From assembly GCA_014239155.1 (NCBI GenBank), contig JAAZZQ010000070.1, positions 1-38,036 on the forward strand: 38,036 nt of DNA. Reading direction: 5' to 3'. A program made the position numbers and the translations under genes. Below the pieces are notes generated by a model. That model ran no database searches. It was not told the DNA's origin and saw only the letters and a list, made by a program, of their open reading frames with translations. Source of the DNA: Lachnospiraceae bacterium (GTDB lineage: Bacteria > Bacillota > Clostridia > Lachnospirales > Lachnospiraceae). Positions 16,541-24,900 of this stretch are shown in pieces; position 1 is the stretch's first letter, and each line of letters starts with the position of its first letter.

Positions 16541-17197
16541 TTAATTATTAAGCCAAATAAAATTAGTATTTTCATCATATACAGCATTATAAATTATTTC
16601 TGCTAGCTGTTCTTCGCTTGCTGTTTTATTATTTTCCCCAATAATTCTACCTTCTGCATTATTATGTATGTCCATATTTTTATGTTCTAATTTAGTATGC
16701 CCATCTACCTCCAAACCCGTAATATCCTTATCCTCGTGAGCCGTTGCAAACATTTCTGCTTTCTCACTTCCGATTAATATAACCATTTCTGCATTCCACA
16801 TACCATGTCTAAATGCATCACTCCTATCACCAAGCCCATTATAACCAAACTTTTTTTCTGTCTGTGTAGTTGCAATATTTTTGGCTGTATTTACTTTTAA
16901 TGCATCAAGTGGATATCTAATGACTAATTTTTTTTCTGTATCCGTTAGAGAATTCCAAATATTACTTACACCACTATCTCTTCTCATAGAAACCTGTCTT
17001 ACTATAAGCGTTTCTATTTCTTCATTTCCCTTTTCTGGATTTTTCGATTTAATTTCAATAATAATCTTTATCAGTTCACCAAAATCATCATTTACTTGTA
17101 TTGCTAAAGCATTATTTGCTGCCATAGCCTCAATATTAAATCCGATTATCATCCATATGCATATTACAAATGTCAACAGTCTTATTTTCTTTTTCAT
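16541..17197 (-). CDS. Secreted DUF6973-like protein
   Basis: A 218-residue protein with a clear signal peptide (basic KKK, hydrophobic core, cleavage near AMA-A at residues 24-27). The mature part has DAFRHGMWNAEM (residues 127-138), AHED (153-156) and MDIHNNAEGR (175-184), the conserved histidine/asparagine pattern of DUF6973-type domains, whose function is unknown to me. The pattern suggests a metal-dependent or hydrolytic site. An AGAGAGG ribosome binding site precedes it, and it begins 11 nt after the ABC permease gene, so it is the last gene of the RiPP operon. Possible roles are processing of the exported peptide, immunity, or a separate secreted factor. Confidence 0.6.
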   Translation of the reverse strand: MKKKIRLLTFVICIWMIIGFNIEAMAANNALAIQVNDDFGELIKIIIEIKSKNPEKGNEEIETLIVRQVSMRRDSGVSNIWNSLTDTEKKLVIRYPLDALKVNTAKNIATTQTEKKFGYNGLGDRSDAFRHGMWNAEMVILIGSEKAEMFATAHEDKDITGLEVDGHTKLEHKNMDIHNNAEGRIIGENNKTASEEQLAEIIYNAVYDENTNFIWLNN

Positions 17198-17208
17198 TGT
17201 ATTCCTCT

Positions 17209-19542
17209 CTATACTTGTCGAATTATTTCTATTATGTTAATTTCCTTAACTTTTTGCAAAGGCATCAGTGATGATACAATTGCTGTAAATATAGTAATTC
17301 CAATAATTGTAATTATCATTTCAACAGGTAATCTCCATACGGTATTAAAATACTTAGCAACTAGATGACTATAAAGATAATAATGTAAAGGTACACCAAT
17401 TGCTATTCCTAACGCCCCACCTCCACATGCATATAATAGAGCCTCCAGTATTACTATCTTTTTACATTGTTTTGTCGTCCCACCTACAGCACAAATCATC
17501 CCATACTTTTTCATATTATTCCAAACACTTATGCTCATACAATTTATAATATTAAAGATAGTTACCGCTATGATAGTTCCACAAAATCCATATACAAAGA
17601 CTGCCATTGTTAAAAATTGGTTTTTGCTTTCTTCTTTTTTTTGTCGGTAATCAAATATACTAAATTTTTCTGGTATAATTTTAGTCATTAATTCCCATAC
17701 TTCCTCATTTCCCTTACTAAATCTTATATCCAGTATGGAATAATCCATATTTCCTACTACCTGTTGAAACAATGCTTCTGCAAGCAGGCATCTCACACTG
17801 TCAGCCGAATCATATGGAAAATTCCTTAATACTCCTCCTACTACACACGCTATTGTATTGCCTCCATTACCTTTAATCAGTACCTCATCTCCTACTTCTA
17901 AACCACTTTCTTCATCAACTAATATTTCTTCTCCTTCTAATAACCTGCCTATATTTAATTTCCCAGAAATTATTTTGCTTTCTATCCATTCAAATTGCTG
18001 TTTGTCATATGATACAAGCAACGTAGAAAATACATTTCCATTTTTTTCCAATTCTGCATTGTTTACTTTACGTCCAACAACACTTTCTACACCACTTATT
18101 TCTTCTATTTTCCACTTTACTTCATCATGAATATAGTACTTACCTTCTTTATTATAAATAGAGGCATCCGGATTATATGGCTTTGTAAAATATGAACCTT
18201 CATAAATAAAGTTAATCATAACAGAAAAAGCAAAAATCAAAACAATATTCATTGCAAAAGAAGCTATCATAAGCCCAAGTGATTTTCTATTGCTTCCTGT
18301 CTGTCTAAGGCTAATTAGTAATTCTACTGGAATTTTTATCGTCCTTCTTTTTTTTCGGCATTTTATATCTTTCTGATAAGTTTCTTCATTTATCGCTGTT
18401 AATGGCGGAATACTGCATACATATCTTACCGGACTCACTGTCGCTATCATAACTGCTGCCAAACCAGTAAATATTCCAATCACAATCCCTGCTATACTGA
18501 CTTGAAACACAAAAATATTTTCAAACATATCTTTATTAAGAAGTCGTAGCAATAATAAACAGCACCATGTCAAAACCACCCCGCTCCCAATCCCTGCGGG
18601 TATACTATGACACCATAGTATTTTTCCTTCTTTCTGCACACATCTTCTTAATTGTTTTGAATCTGCTCCTATACACCTAAGTAAGCCATATAATTGCTTT
18701 TTCTCATGAACACTTATATTCAAGCAATTTGTAATCATCAGAATACTTACAAGAAATACAAGACAAAATAAAATACCCGCTATCAAATATAAATTAGCGG
18801 CTAAGACAGATTTCCCCTTTCCCATAACTGCCAACAATATTTCATTTAACTGTATTCTGTTTTCTTCCAAATGATACTCTTCTATAAGTTTACATTTTAC
18901 TTCATCGATTTCTTCCACATTTTGACATGTAATATAATAATCCCCACAACTATTTCCCAGTATCCTTCCGCCTTCTACAGACAACAAAAGACCATACACA
19001 TCTCTTGCTGTAAGGGAAGAAAAGGTATCGCATACCCCTACAATGTCCAGGTTATACGTCTTTCCTTCCAACCTAACTGGCAGGACATCTCCTACCTTCA
19101 AAGCATAATCCTTCTTAACCTTTTTATCAATAACAACCTCTTCTCCGGTCTTTGCATATTGTCCTTCTAAAAGTCTGACATCAAACTGCTGTATGATATC
19201 CGCATCTCCGCATAGTATCCTGCACTCTTTCTCTTTCAATTCTCCTGTTGGTAACTCAACCAACCAGCCTGCATGACTTATTCCTTCTATTTTTTCTATA
19301 TCAGTAATTTCAAAAGAAAGATTTTCCACTTTCATATGATAGTTTCCATAGATGTTCTTGACGGCCTGTATTTCAACATCTATTCCAATATCCGCCAAAC
19401 TAAATACCGTTGTAATCATGCAAATAGCCGCCGCAATACATGCCACTGTAATAGTTGTTTTCTTTTTATGCATACGATAATATTTATATATGATTTCTAA
19501 ATAATTATTCTTCCACTTATCTTCTTTCACTAACACAACCAT
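17209..19542 (-). CDS. ABC transporter permease, FtsX/MacB type
   Basis: A 777-residue membrane protein with two copies of the FtsX-like permease unit. A first transmembrane helix near residues 30-50 is followed by an extracellular domain. Three helices lie around 250-370, another helix and second extracellular domain around 425-650, and three helices at the end. Such permeases pair with a separate ATPase in MacB, LolCDE and BceAB-like pumps, exporting peptides or giving resistance to them. The ATPase gene lies immediately upstream and overlaps it. In this operon it most likely exports the modified peptide or protects the producer. The exact start is uncertain: several ATG/GTG/TTG codons are possible within the first eight. 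Confidence 0.85.
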   Translation of the reverse strand: MVVLVKEDKWKNNYLEIIYKYYRMHKKKTTITVACIAAAICMITTVFSLADIGIDVEIQAVKNIYGNYHMKVENLSFEITDIEKIEGISHAGWLVELPTGELKEKECRILCGDADIIQQFDVRLLEGQYAKTGEEVVIDKKVKKDYALKVGDVLPVRLEGKTYNLDIVGVCDTFSSLTARDVYGLLLSVEGGRILGNSCGDYYITCQNVEEIDEVKCKLIEEYHLEENRIQLNEILLAVMGKGKSVLAANLYLIAGILFCLVFLVSILMITNCLNISVHEKKQLYGLLRCIGADSKQLRRCVQKEGKILWCHSIPAGIGSGVVLTWCCLLLLRLLNKDMFENIFVFQVSIAGIVIGIFTGLAAVMIATVSPVRYVCSIPPLTAINEETYQKDIKCRKKRRTIKIPVELLISLRQTGSNRKSLGLMIASFAMNIVLIFAFSVMINFIYEGSYFTKPYNPDASIYNKEGKYYIHDEVKWKIEEISGVESVVGRKVNNAELEKNGNVFSTLLVSYDKQQFEWIESKIISGKLNIGRLLEGEEILVDEESGLEVGDEVLIKGNGGNTIACVVGGVLRNFPYDSADSVRCLLAEALFQQVVGNMDYSILDIRFSKGNEEVWELMTKIIPEKFSIFDYRQKKEESKNQFLTMAVFVYGFCGTIIAVTIFNIINCMSISVWNNMKKYGMICAVGGTTKQCKKIVILEALLYACGGGALGIAIGVPLHYYLYSHLVAKYFNTVWRLPVEMIITIIGITIFTAIVSSLMPLQKVKEINIIEIIRQV

Positions 19543-20197
19543 CCTTTACATACAGTATTCTATCTGCTACTTTGGCAATATCATGATTATGAGTAATTAG
19601 CAAAACTGTTCTGCCATATTCTTTTGATATTTCCCACAATATTTTAATAACCTCCTGACTATTTTTGCTATCCAAATTGCCTGTCGGTTCATCTGCTAAT
19701 ATCAATTTCGGCTCTGTTGCCAATGCCCTGCCTATCGCCACTCTTTGCTGCTGCCCGCCCGATAACTGTGATGGAAAATGCTGTTTCCTTTTCTCCAGTC
19801 CCAATTTATTTATAATACTATCTATTTTCTTTCTATCCGGCTTATTATGCCCTAATGAAATGGGAAAAATTATATTTTCCTCAACGGTTAATTCCTGAAT
19901 CAAATTAAAGGATTGAAAAATAAAACCTATGTTTTCTCTTCTAAATACTGCTTGCTGATCCAGTGTCATCTCTCTTTGTTCTATCCCATCAATTACTATT
20001 TTTCCGTTGGTCGGTCTGTCTAACATCCCTACAATATTAAGTAAAGTACTTTTTCCAGAACCCGATTCACCTATAATAGCAATAAATTCCCCTTTGTGTA
20101 CTGAAAAACTTACATGATTCAGTGCCTTTACCTCACTATCCCCCGAACCATATATTTTATCGACATTCTCCATTTCCAAAATATAATTATCCGCCAT
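19517..20197 (-). CDS. ABC transporter ATP-binding protein
   Basis: A 226-residue ATPase of the MacB/LolD/BceA class, with Walker A GESGSGKST, Q-loop, signature LSGGQQQR, Walker B LILADEP and an H-loop histidine (LLITHNHD). I place the start at the ATG at 20197 (MADNYILEMENV) because GGGGAGG lies 9 nt upstream, inside the end of the preceding radical SAM gene; a start six codons earlier lacks one. It powers the adjoining FtsX-type permease. Overlaps on both sides show tight coupling with the radical SAM genes and the permease. Confidence 0.93.
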   Translation of the reverse strand: MADNYILEMENVDKIYGSGDSEVKALNHVSFSVHKGEFIAIIGESGSGKSTLLNIVGMLDRPTNGKIVIDGIEQREMTLDQQAVFRRENIGFIFQSFNLIQELTVEENIIFPISLGHNKPDRKKIDSIINKLGLEKRKQHFPSQLSGGQQQRVAIGRALATEPKLILADEPTGNLDSKNSQEVIKILWEISKEYGRTVLLITHNHDIAKVADRILYVKDGCVSERR

Positions 20198-21548
20198 AGC
20201 AACTTTCCTCCCCAAACAAATACTTTTTGTCTATATCAGTTAAAGAAATATATATTTTTAATGCTTGTTCCGTTAAAAACTTTTGCAATTTGCAATTACA
20301 TTCTGCCGGTATATTTATATTTTTCATTAACAAAAGATTATCATGCATACATCCTCCAGAGCATATAGACTGACATATACAATATTTACATTTTTCCGGA
20401 ATTTTATATAATTGATTATATATCACATCATGTTCAAATACATTAGTGGAAACATCCCCCATGCAAAACTCCTTATCACCCACAAATCGATGACATGGAT
20501 ATATATATCCATCAATATCTATAGATATTGCTTTAAAACCTGCTGCACAATAAACATTTCTCTTCTTTCCTTCATGAATTTCTCTTAAAATACTATATAG
20601 ATTATGTCTTGCAATACACTCTTTATATTTATGCTCTAATAATAATTTTTCAAACTCTTCGCAATATAAAAAATAATTTTCGATTATTTTTTCAAAATCA
20701 TTTTCCTTTAACATATTATTTGCTGGTGCCAAATGTACATATGCAAATCCTTCCTCCAACAAATGTGTAACATTTTCACTAACATTCAAACCAGCAGGTG
20801 TAATTGTACCCCTTGCTCCTACAACCATCTTATCTTGTAAGGCTTTTGCACCTTCAAGTATTCTAGAATACGCACCTCTTCTATGAATATCAAACCGATT
20901 TGCATTAGTTACACTTTCTATTCCATCTATACTAACCTGCACTAAAAAATTATTTTCTCTTAAAAACTGTACTATTTCATCGTCCGTAATTGTTCCATTA
21001 GTTGTTATGCTATAATGAGTTTTTTTATTATATAATATATCTTTTTCTTTACAATACCCCACCGAACGCTTTATTACTTCAAAATTTATTAAAGGTTCTC
21101 CTCCAAAAAAAAGAATTACAATATCTTTTGTGTTTCTAGAATGTTCATACAAAAAGTCTATAGCTCTTTTTGCAACTTCAAAACTCATTATACCTATATT
21201 TTTATATTCTCCGCCATCTCCAAAACAGTACTCACATCTTAAATTACATTTCTGTGTTACTAATAATGTCATGTCACATATATCTAATTTTTCTATCTCT
21301 ATTTTTCGTATTCTATCTCCTCTTTCATAAATCAGTTTCATTTCTTCTAATTTATCAATCATTTCCTGTATATCTACTTTTATATCATACCTATTAACTC
21401 TTTTCCACATTTCTTCTTCAGTCGCTGGCTTATTTAATAGCACATCCTTGATTAAGAAATTTATCTTAAAAATTTTATTTGTTTCAGCAATATATACATA
21501 ATTTTCTTTTTCGTTTTCTAATAACATATACGTATTATATATGATCAT
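20187..21548 (-). CDS. Radical SAM/SPASM peptide maturase (third)
   Basis: A 453-residue enzyme. The N-terminal 90 residues look like a PqqD-type peptide-recognition (RRE) domain. The radical SAM core follows, with C101-x3-C105-x2-C108 and FGDGGEY, and GGEPL. The C-terminus (about 335-425) is rich in cysteine, KCKYCICQSICSGGCMHD, as in SPASM domains that hold two auxiliary iron-sulfur clusters. It is a clear paralogue of the first radical SAM enzyme in this operon: the three cluster cysteines even fall at the same residue numbers. Enzymes of this plan typically form thioether or carbon-carbon links in RiPP precursors. Its start overlaps the second radical SAM stop (ATGA). Confidence 0.9.
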   Translation of the reverse strand: MIIYNTYMLLENEKENYVYIAETNKIFKINFLIKDVLLNKPATEEEMWKRVNRYDIKVDIQEMIDKLEEMKLIYERGDRIRKIEIEKLDICDMTLLVTQKCNLRCEYCFGDGGEYKNIGIMSFEVAKRAIDFLYEHSRNTKDIVILFFGGEPLINFEVIKRSVGYCKEKDILYNKKTHYSITTNGTITDDEIVQFLRENNFLVQVSIDGIESVTNANRFDIHRRGAYSRILEGAKALQDKMVVGARGTITPAGLNVSENVTHLLEEGFAYVHLAPANNMLKENDFEKIIENYFLYCEEFEKLLLEHKYKECIARHNLYSILREIHEGKKRNVYCAAGFKAISIDIDGYIYPCHRFVGDKEFCMGDVSTNVFEHDVIYNQLYKIPEKCKYCICQSICSGGCMHDNLLLMKNINIPAECNCKLQKFLTEQALKIYISLTDIDKKYLFGEESCYGG

Positions 21549-22474
21549 ATTTTCCCCTCTATTTTCTCTATAGCATCATCAATAACTTTCTTATCAAAAT
21601 AACTGAATATTTTACTACATGCATCACACATATCTACATATTGGCAATTGTCAACCAAACCAGGATTCATATCTCTAATAGTATTAATCAACACTTGTAA
21701 ACCATTTTTCTTAATATAATTAGTATATATATTATTTTTAGCATTTACCAAAATTGTTTCAAATGAATCCACATAAACATTTCCCACACTTCTTATACTA
21801 CTCATTACACAAGCACTTCCACATGGATATACTGTACCATTGGGTTCAATAAGTAACATATTGCTTTCATTGCATTTTCCTCTAATTGTATCACTCAAAT
21901 AGAACAATTCTTTTGGTATTTTTACTGCATCTCCAATTGGATACGCTCTATATTGGCAAAATAAAATATTAGCCATTTCATCATCAAAATGTTCTAAAAC
22001 ATGCCGATTACCGATTCCATTTTTTAAAATTGTACAACCTATCAAAACTTTAATATCTAACATCTGGGAAATTCTAAAAATTCTTCGATAATTTTCAGTA
22101 GATATATGCTTCATATGGAAATCATCCAAACTAACCTTTATACTTCTTACACCATAGTGTTTGAGTTTTTCTAATTTTTCAAATGTACCATCCTTATCAG
22201 TTGCCCAAAAAGCATTAGTTGTAAATGTTGTTTGCATTCCTAATGAAAAAGCCAACTTGCATAATTCTAAAATTTCTTCATAATAGATAAATGGTTCACC
22301 ACCAGTAATTCCTATAAGTTTAATTCCATTATAAGCAGAATCTCGTATTACCTTTTTTGCTACTTCCAAATCCATTTTTTCATTTCTGTTTGGTCCACAT
22401 TTCAAACCACATATTTCACAAGTTCCCGTACATTTATATGTATACAGCAGCCCTACAGCATTATATTCTATCAT
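21545..22474 (-). CDS. Radical SAM enzyme resembling YydG peptide epimerases
   Basis: A 309-residue enzyme with C15-x3-C19-x2-C22, then GITGGEPFIYYEEI and TTNAFWA. The C-terminal part has NGTVYPCGSACVM, FETIL, IKKNGLQVLIN and CQYVDMCDACSKIF. From memory this order matches YydG, the epipeptide epimerase of Bacillus (about 319 residues), which makes D-residues and carries an auxiliary cluster. It differs in plan from the two long SPASM enzymes beside it. The ATG at 22474 has GGGAGG upstream and overlaps the previous stop as ATGA. Assignment as epimerase is inference; a general twitch/SPASM radical SAM role is the safe call. Confidence 0.8.
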   Translation of the reverse strand: MIEYNAVGLLYTYKCTGTCEICGLKCGPNRNEKMDLEVAKKVIRDSAYNGIKLIGITGGEPFIYYEEILELCKLAFSLGMQTTFTTNAFWATDKDGTFEKLEKLKHYGVRSIKVSLDDFHMKHISTENYRRIFRISQMLDIKVLIGCTILKNGIGNRHVLEHFDDEMANILFCQYRAYPIGDAVKIPKELFYLSDTIRGKCNESNMLLIEPNGTVYPCGSACVMSSIRSVGNVYVDSFETILVNAKNNIYTNYIKKNGLQVLINTIRDMNPGLVDNCQYVDMCDACSKIFSYFDKKVIDDAIEKIEGKI

Positions 22475-23847
22475 CTGTTTTCCTCCCAATATTTGCAAAG
22501 TTTTCTAAATAAATCGGGTTCATTTACTTTAATCTTCAGGTATAATCTAAGACTAATATCAAATAATATTTTATTTTTTTCACACCACTCTTCAGCAGGT
22601 ATATTAATATCCGAATTGTATACTAAATTTTCACACGGACAACCTTCCCCGCAATATAATTGGCAATAACAATTCTGACATTGTGCAACCTTTTGTTTCT
22701 CGAAAGGTTTAGAAAATACTGTGAAATCATGTTGCCTAACATTTCCCAACAAAAAATCATTCTCCCCAACTAAACGATAACACGAATATGCGTCTCCATT
22801 ACTTGCGAATGCTGCAATCTTTTCCTTCCAAACGAAACAATTAATTGCATAGTTTCTAGTATGTAAATTTTGCATATAATCAAATATGTTGCCATAAATA
22901 TTCTTACTTCCAGAAATCAAGTGCTGATACATTAAATCACTCAATATTTCAGTTTGGAATTTGAGTTCTTTATAATCTTTTTCTTGATATATTTCATTTT
23001 TGTCAAATACTATATTTGAGTAAACTTTATCTACTCCCATTTCCCATAAAGCAGTAACTGCTTCTTCTAAAAAAGGAATATCTTCTCTTCGTAATGTTAT
23101 TTGACAATTTAAATTACTAATATGAGCCAACAGTTTTTTTGTGTTTTTTGCAACTAGATCCATACTTCCCTTCCCTGATGCAAACGCTCTATTTTTATTG
23201 TGAATTTTTGAAATCCCATCTAAACTTACACTTACTAAAAAATCATTTTTAATAAACATTTCTATAATACTATTATTTAATATTGTTCCGTTAGTAGTAA
23301 TCATATATTTAACATTTCCGTTAATACTTTGCTTTTTTGAATTTATGTATTGTACAACAAATTCAATTACTTCTAAATTTAAGAGTGGTTCTCCCCCAAA
23401 AAAGCTTACAACGATATTCTGCTTTTTCTCTTCAATATTTTTTAACCAATAATCAACACACCTACGTGCAGTATCAATTGACATCATTTCTTGTTGGAGT
23501 CCATAACTTCCCCCTTTTCCGAAACAATACGAACATTTCAAATTACATTTTTGAGCGACATTTAGGAACAATGTATTAAGTGAGTGCACATTTTTCCCAC
23601 CTATTTTTTGATATGTCCTTAGTAGTAAATTTTGTTCTGATAATATACCATTATTCATTGCTACAAGTAGCCCTTTTTCTGCATTTTCTATTTCTTCCAC
23701 TGTAAACTTTTCTGTTAATTTTTCATTTCTATTTAAAAGTATTTCATATAATATTTCGCTAATTTCAAAAATATTTCCTGTACCACCATCAAATGCAAAG
23801 TATCTATGATTTATTTTTTCTAATTTGAATGTACTATTTACTTTCAT
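22471..23847 (-). CDS. Radical SAM/SPASM peptide maturase (first)
   Basis: A 458-residue enzyme encoded right after the precursor peptide. Residues 1-80 resemble a PqqD-like recognition domain that would hold the leader. C101-x3-C105-x2-C108 (CNLKCSYCFGKGGSY) binds the SAM cluster, with FFGGEPLLN after it. A SPASM-type cysteine region, CQNCYCQLYCGEGCPC, follows near 370-395. It is paralogous to the third enzyme of the operon. With three cysteines in the precursor, thioether formation (sactipeptide or ranthipeptide type) is the leading guess for its chemistry. The start at 23847 follows GGAGGG; an earlier in-frame codon would lie inside that site. Confidence 0.9.
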   Translation of the reverse strand: MKVNSTFKLEKINHRYFAFDGGTGNIFEISEILYEILLNRNEKLTEKFTVEEIENAEKGLLVAMNNGILSEQNLLLRTYQKIGGKNVHSLNTLFLNVAQKCNLKCSYCFGKGGSYGLQQEMMSIDTARRCVDYWLKNIEEKKQNIVVSFFGGEPLLNLEVIEFVVQYINSKKQSINGNVKYMITTNGTILNNSIIEMFIKNDFLVSVSLDGISKIHNKNRAFASGKGSMDLVAKNTKKLLAHISNLNCQITLRREDIPFLEEAVTALWEMGVDKVYSNIVFDKNEIYQEKDYKELKFQTEILSDLMYQHLISGSKNIYGNIFDYMQNLHTRNYAINCFVWKEKIAAFASNGDAYSCYRLVGENDFLLGNVRQHDFTVFSKPFEKQKVAQCQNCYCQLYCGEGCPCENLVYNSDINIPAEEWCEKNKILFDISLRLYLKIKVNEPDLFRKLCKYWEENR

Positions 23848-23864
23848 TTTTCCCTCCAATCAGA

Positions 23865-23907
23865 AAAATCGGGTGATATTATTATAAAACTAATATCACC
23901 CGATTTT
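23865..23907 (-). terminator. Hairpin between precursor and modification genes
   Basis: A perfect 17-bp stem (23865-23881 with 23891-23907, 9-nt loop) is followed on the minus strand by TTTTTC. It lies 8 nt after the precursor stop and just before the ribosome binding site of the first radical SAM gene. Such leaky terminators let RiPP operons make more precursor mRNA than enzyme mRNA. Confidence 0.8.
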
Positions 23908-23914
23908 ACGTACA

Positions 23915-24043
23915 CTAATGGATAAACGGCTGACAAATACCTTCGATTGATCCACAAGAGTCTGAATGTCCGCAGAAGATAAATCCATCATTGTCCTTAA
24001 CTTCTTTGTCCTCTACGTTTACCTGAACAAACATCTTATCCAT
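23915..24043 (-). CDS. RiPP precursor peptide, 42 residues, three cysteines
   Basis: The ATG at 24043 follows AAGGAGG and encodes 42 residues. The N-terminal half (MDKMFVQVNVEDKEVKDNDG) is acidic and leader-like. The C-terminal half has Cys24, Cys30 and Cys37 among Gly, Ser and His (CGHSDSC, GSIEGIC, QPFIH). It lies between agrB and the first radical SAM gene, with a terminator-like hairpin just after it; small size, position and cysteines all fit a substrate for these enzymes. It matches no named class I can recall: it lacks the six-cysteine SCIFF pattern, and the double-glycine leader end is not evident. Cleavage probably falls near residues 20-23. Confidence 0.8.
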   Translation of the reverse strand: MDKMFVQVNVEDKEVKDNDGFIFCGHSDSCGSIEGICQPFIH

Positions 24044-24123
24044 AACCTTGTCCTCCTTCCTTTAATGATTATATTATCTCCTCAACAAGGAATGATAATA
24101 TCAAATATGATCTTTTCTATTAA

Positions 24124-24681
24124 TTATTCTGTACTCATTGCGACTTTTCTATATTTTATATACCCTCCTATTAAAGAAATTCCAACCATTGAGCATGCAA
24201 CGGCGATAGGCGTTGATATATACACAATTGATGCCTTCTTTAAAATACAATATAGTACATAATAAATTAATGCTATTTTTTTAGCTCTTGTTCCGTATTC
24301 TTTCTTTTCTTCATACTCCAATCTATGCACAACACTGTCTATAGGAGATAAGAATATAATTATAAGCAAATTGATTGTTTGAATTAAAATTCCTACATTA
24401 TCATCACATTGTAATATTTTAATTCCCATCAATGCGATAAACAGAGTAATGAAAGAAAGAAAATAGCATCTTATGGGAGTATCCGCATGATACCCACCTG
24501 CATATTTTCTTAATGCACTAAAGCAAAATAAAAAAAATATACTTTGCCATACTATACCCAACAGATACCCCGCCATTATTGTAACTATGGTGCTTATAGA
24601 TATAACTATACTTCTTCTAATACCATAATTTATGATTTCCTCTCGCTCTTCTTCTGACAGTTGCTCAATCTGAATACTCAT
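24124..24681 (-). CDS. agrB: AgrB-like pheromone-processing membrane protease
   Basis: AgrB is a membrane cysteine protease that cleaves the AgrD C-terminal tail and forms the thiolactone ring of the autoinducing peptide. The 185-residue product has the family motif RKYAGGYHADTPIRC with catalytic His65 and Cys72 exactly seven residues apart, and about five hydrophobic segments. It starts 2 nt after the agrD stop, the reverse of the S. aureus B-D order but common in Clostridia. The gene is followed by 80 nt without a terminator before the RiPP precursor, so agrDB and the RiPP genes probably share a transcript. Confidence 0.93.
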   Translation of the reverse strand: MSIQIEQLSEEEREEIINYGIRRSIVISISTIVTIMAGYLLGIVWQSIFFLFCFSALRKYAGGYHADTPIRCYFLSFITLFIALMGIKILQCDDNVGILIQTINLLIIIFLSPIDSVVHRLEYEEKKEYGTRAKKIALIYYVLYCILKKASIVYISTPIAVACSMVGISLIGGYIKYRKVAMSTE

Positions 24682-24683
24682 CT

Positions 24684-24824
24684 TTAAAACTTCCTTAATT
24701 TTTTTACCGCCTTAGGTATCTCTGGTTGATAATTAATAAATGGACATGTTGTATTTGCTTCAGAAATCGCTGCCCTGATTGCAATTTTCTCAATTATCTT
24801 TTTTAATCTGTTATGCTTTTTCAT
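24684..24824 (-). CDS. agrD: AgrD-like autoinducing peptide precursor
   Basis: I use the ATG at 24824 (46 residues), which has GTGAGGG upstream; an in-frame ATG at 24875 gives 63 residues but overlaps the promoter -10. The layout is that of AgrD: a basic amphipathic helix (KKHNRLKKIIEKIAIRAA), a short core with a single cysteine (NTTCPFIN), and a recognition tail YQPEIPKAVKKL. The YQPE.P tail is the usual AgrB recognition element. By analogy with Clostridium perfringens (CLWFT before HQPEEP), the predicted signal is a CPFIN thiolactone, perhaps with N-terminal residues or the following Tyr. Confidence 0.88.
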   Translation of the reverse strand: MKKHNRLKKIIEKIAIRAAISEANTTCPFINYQPEIPKAVKKLRKF

Positions 24825-24870
24825 TTTGTATCCCTCACTTGTATAATGATTCATTTGTTTTTTTGATAAT

Positions 24871-24898
24871 ATCATATTTTCATATCTTAATTTTCCAA
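24871..24898 (-). promoter_or_regulatory. agrDB promoter with weak -35
   Basis: On the minus strand TTGGAA (24893-24898), a 16-bp spacer and TATGAT (24871-24876). The poor -35 and short spacer suggest that an activator is needed. The direct repeats of the putative AgrA site start 2 bp upstream of the -35. Confidence 0.6.
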
Positions 24899-24900
24899 AT

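Noticed and set aside
24684-24875. 63-residue version of AgrD
   Set aside because: The upstream ATG overlaps the promoter -10 element and lacks a ribosome binding site; the internal ATG at 24824 has one and gives a normal-length AgrD.
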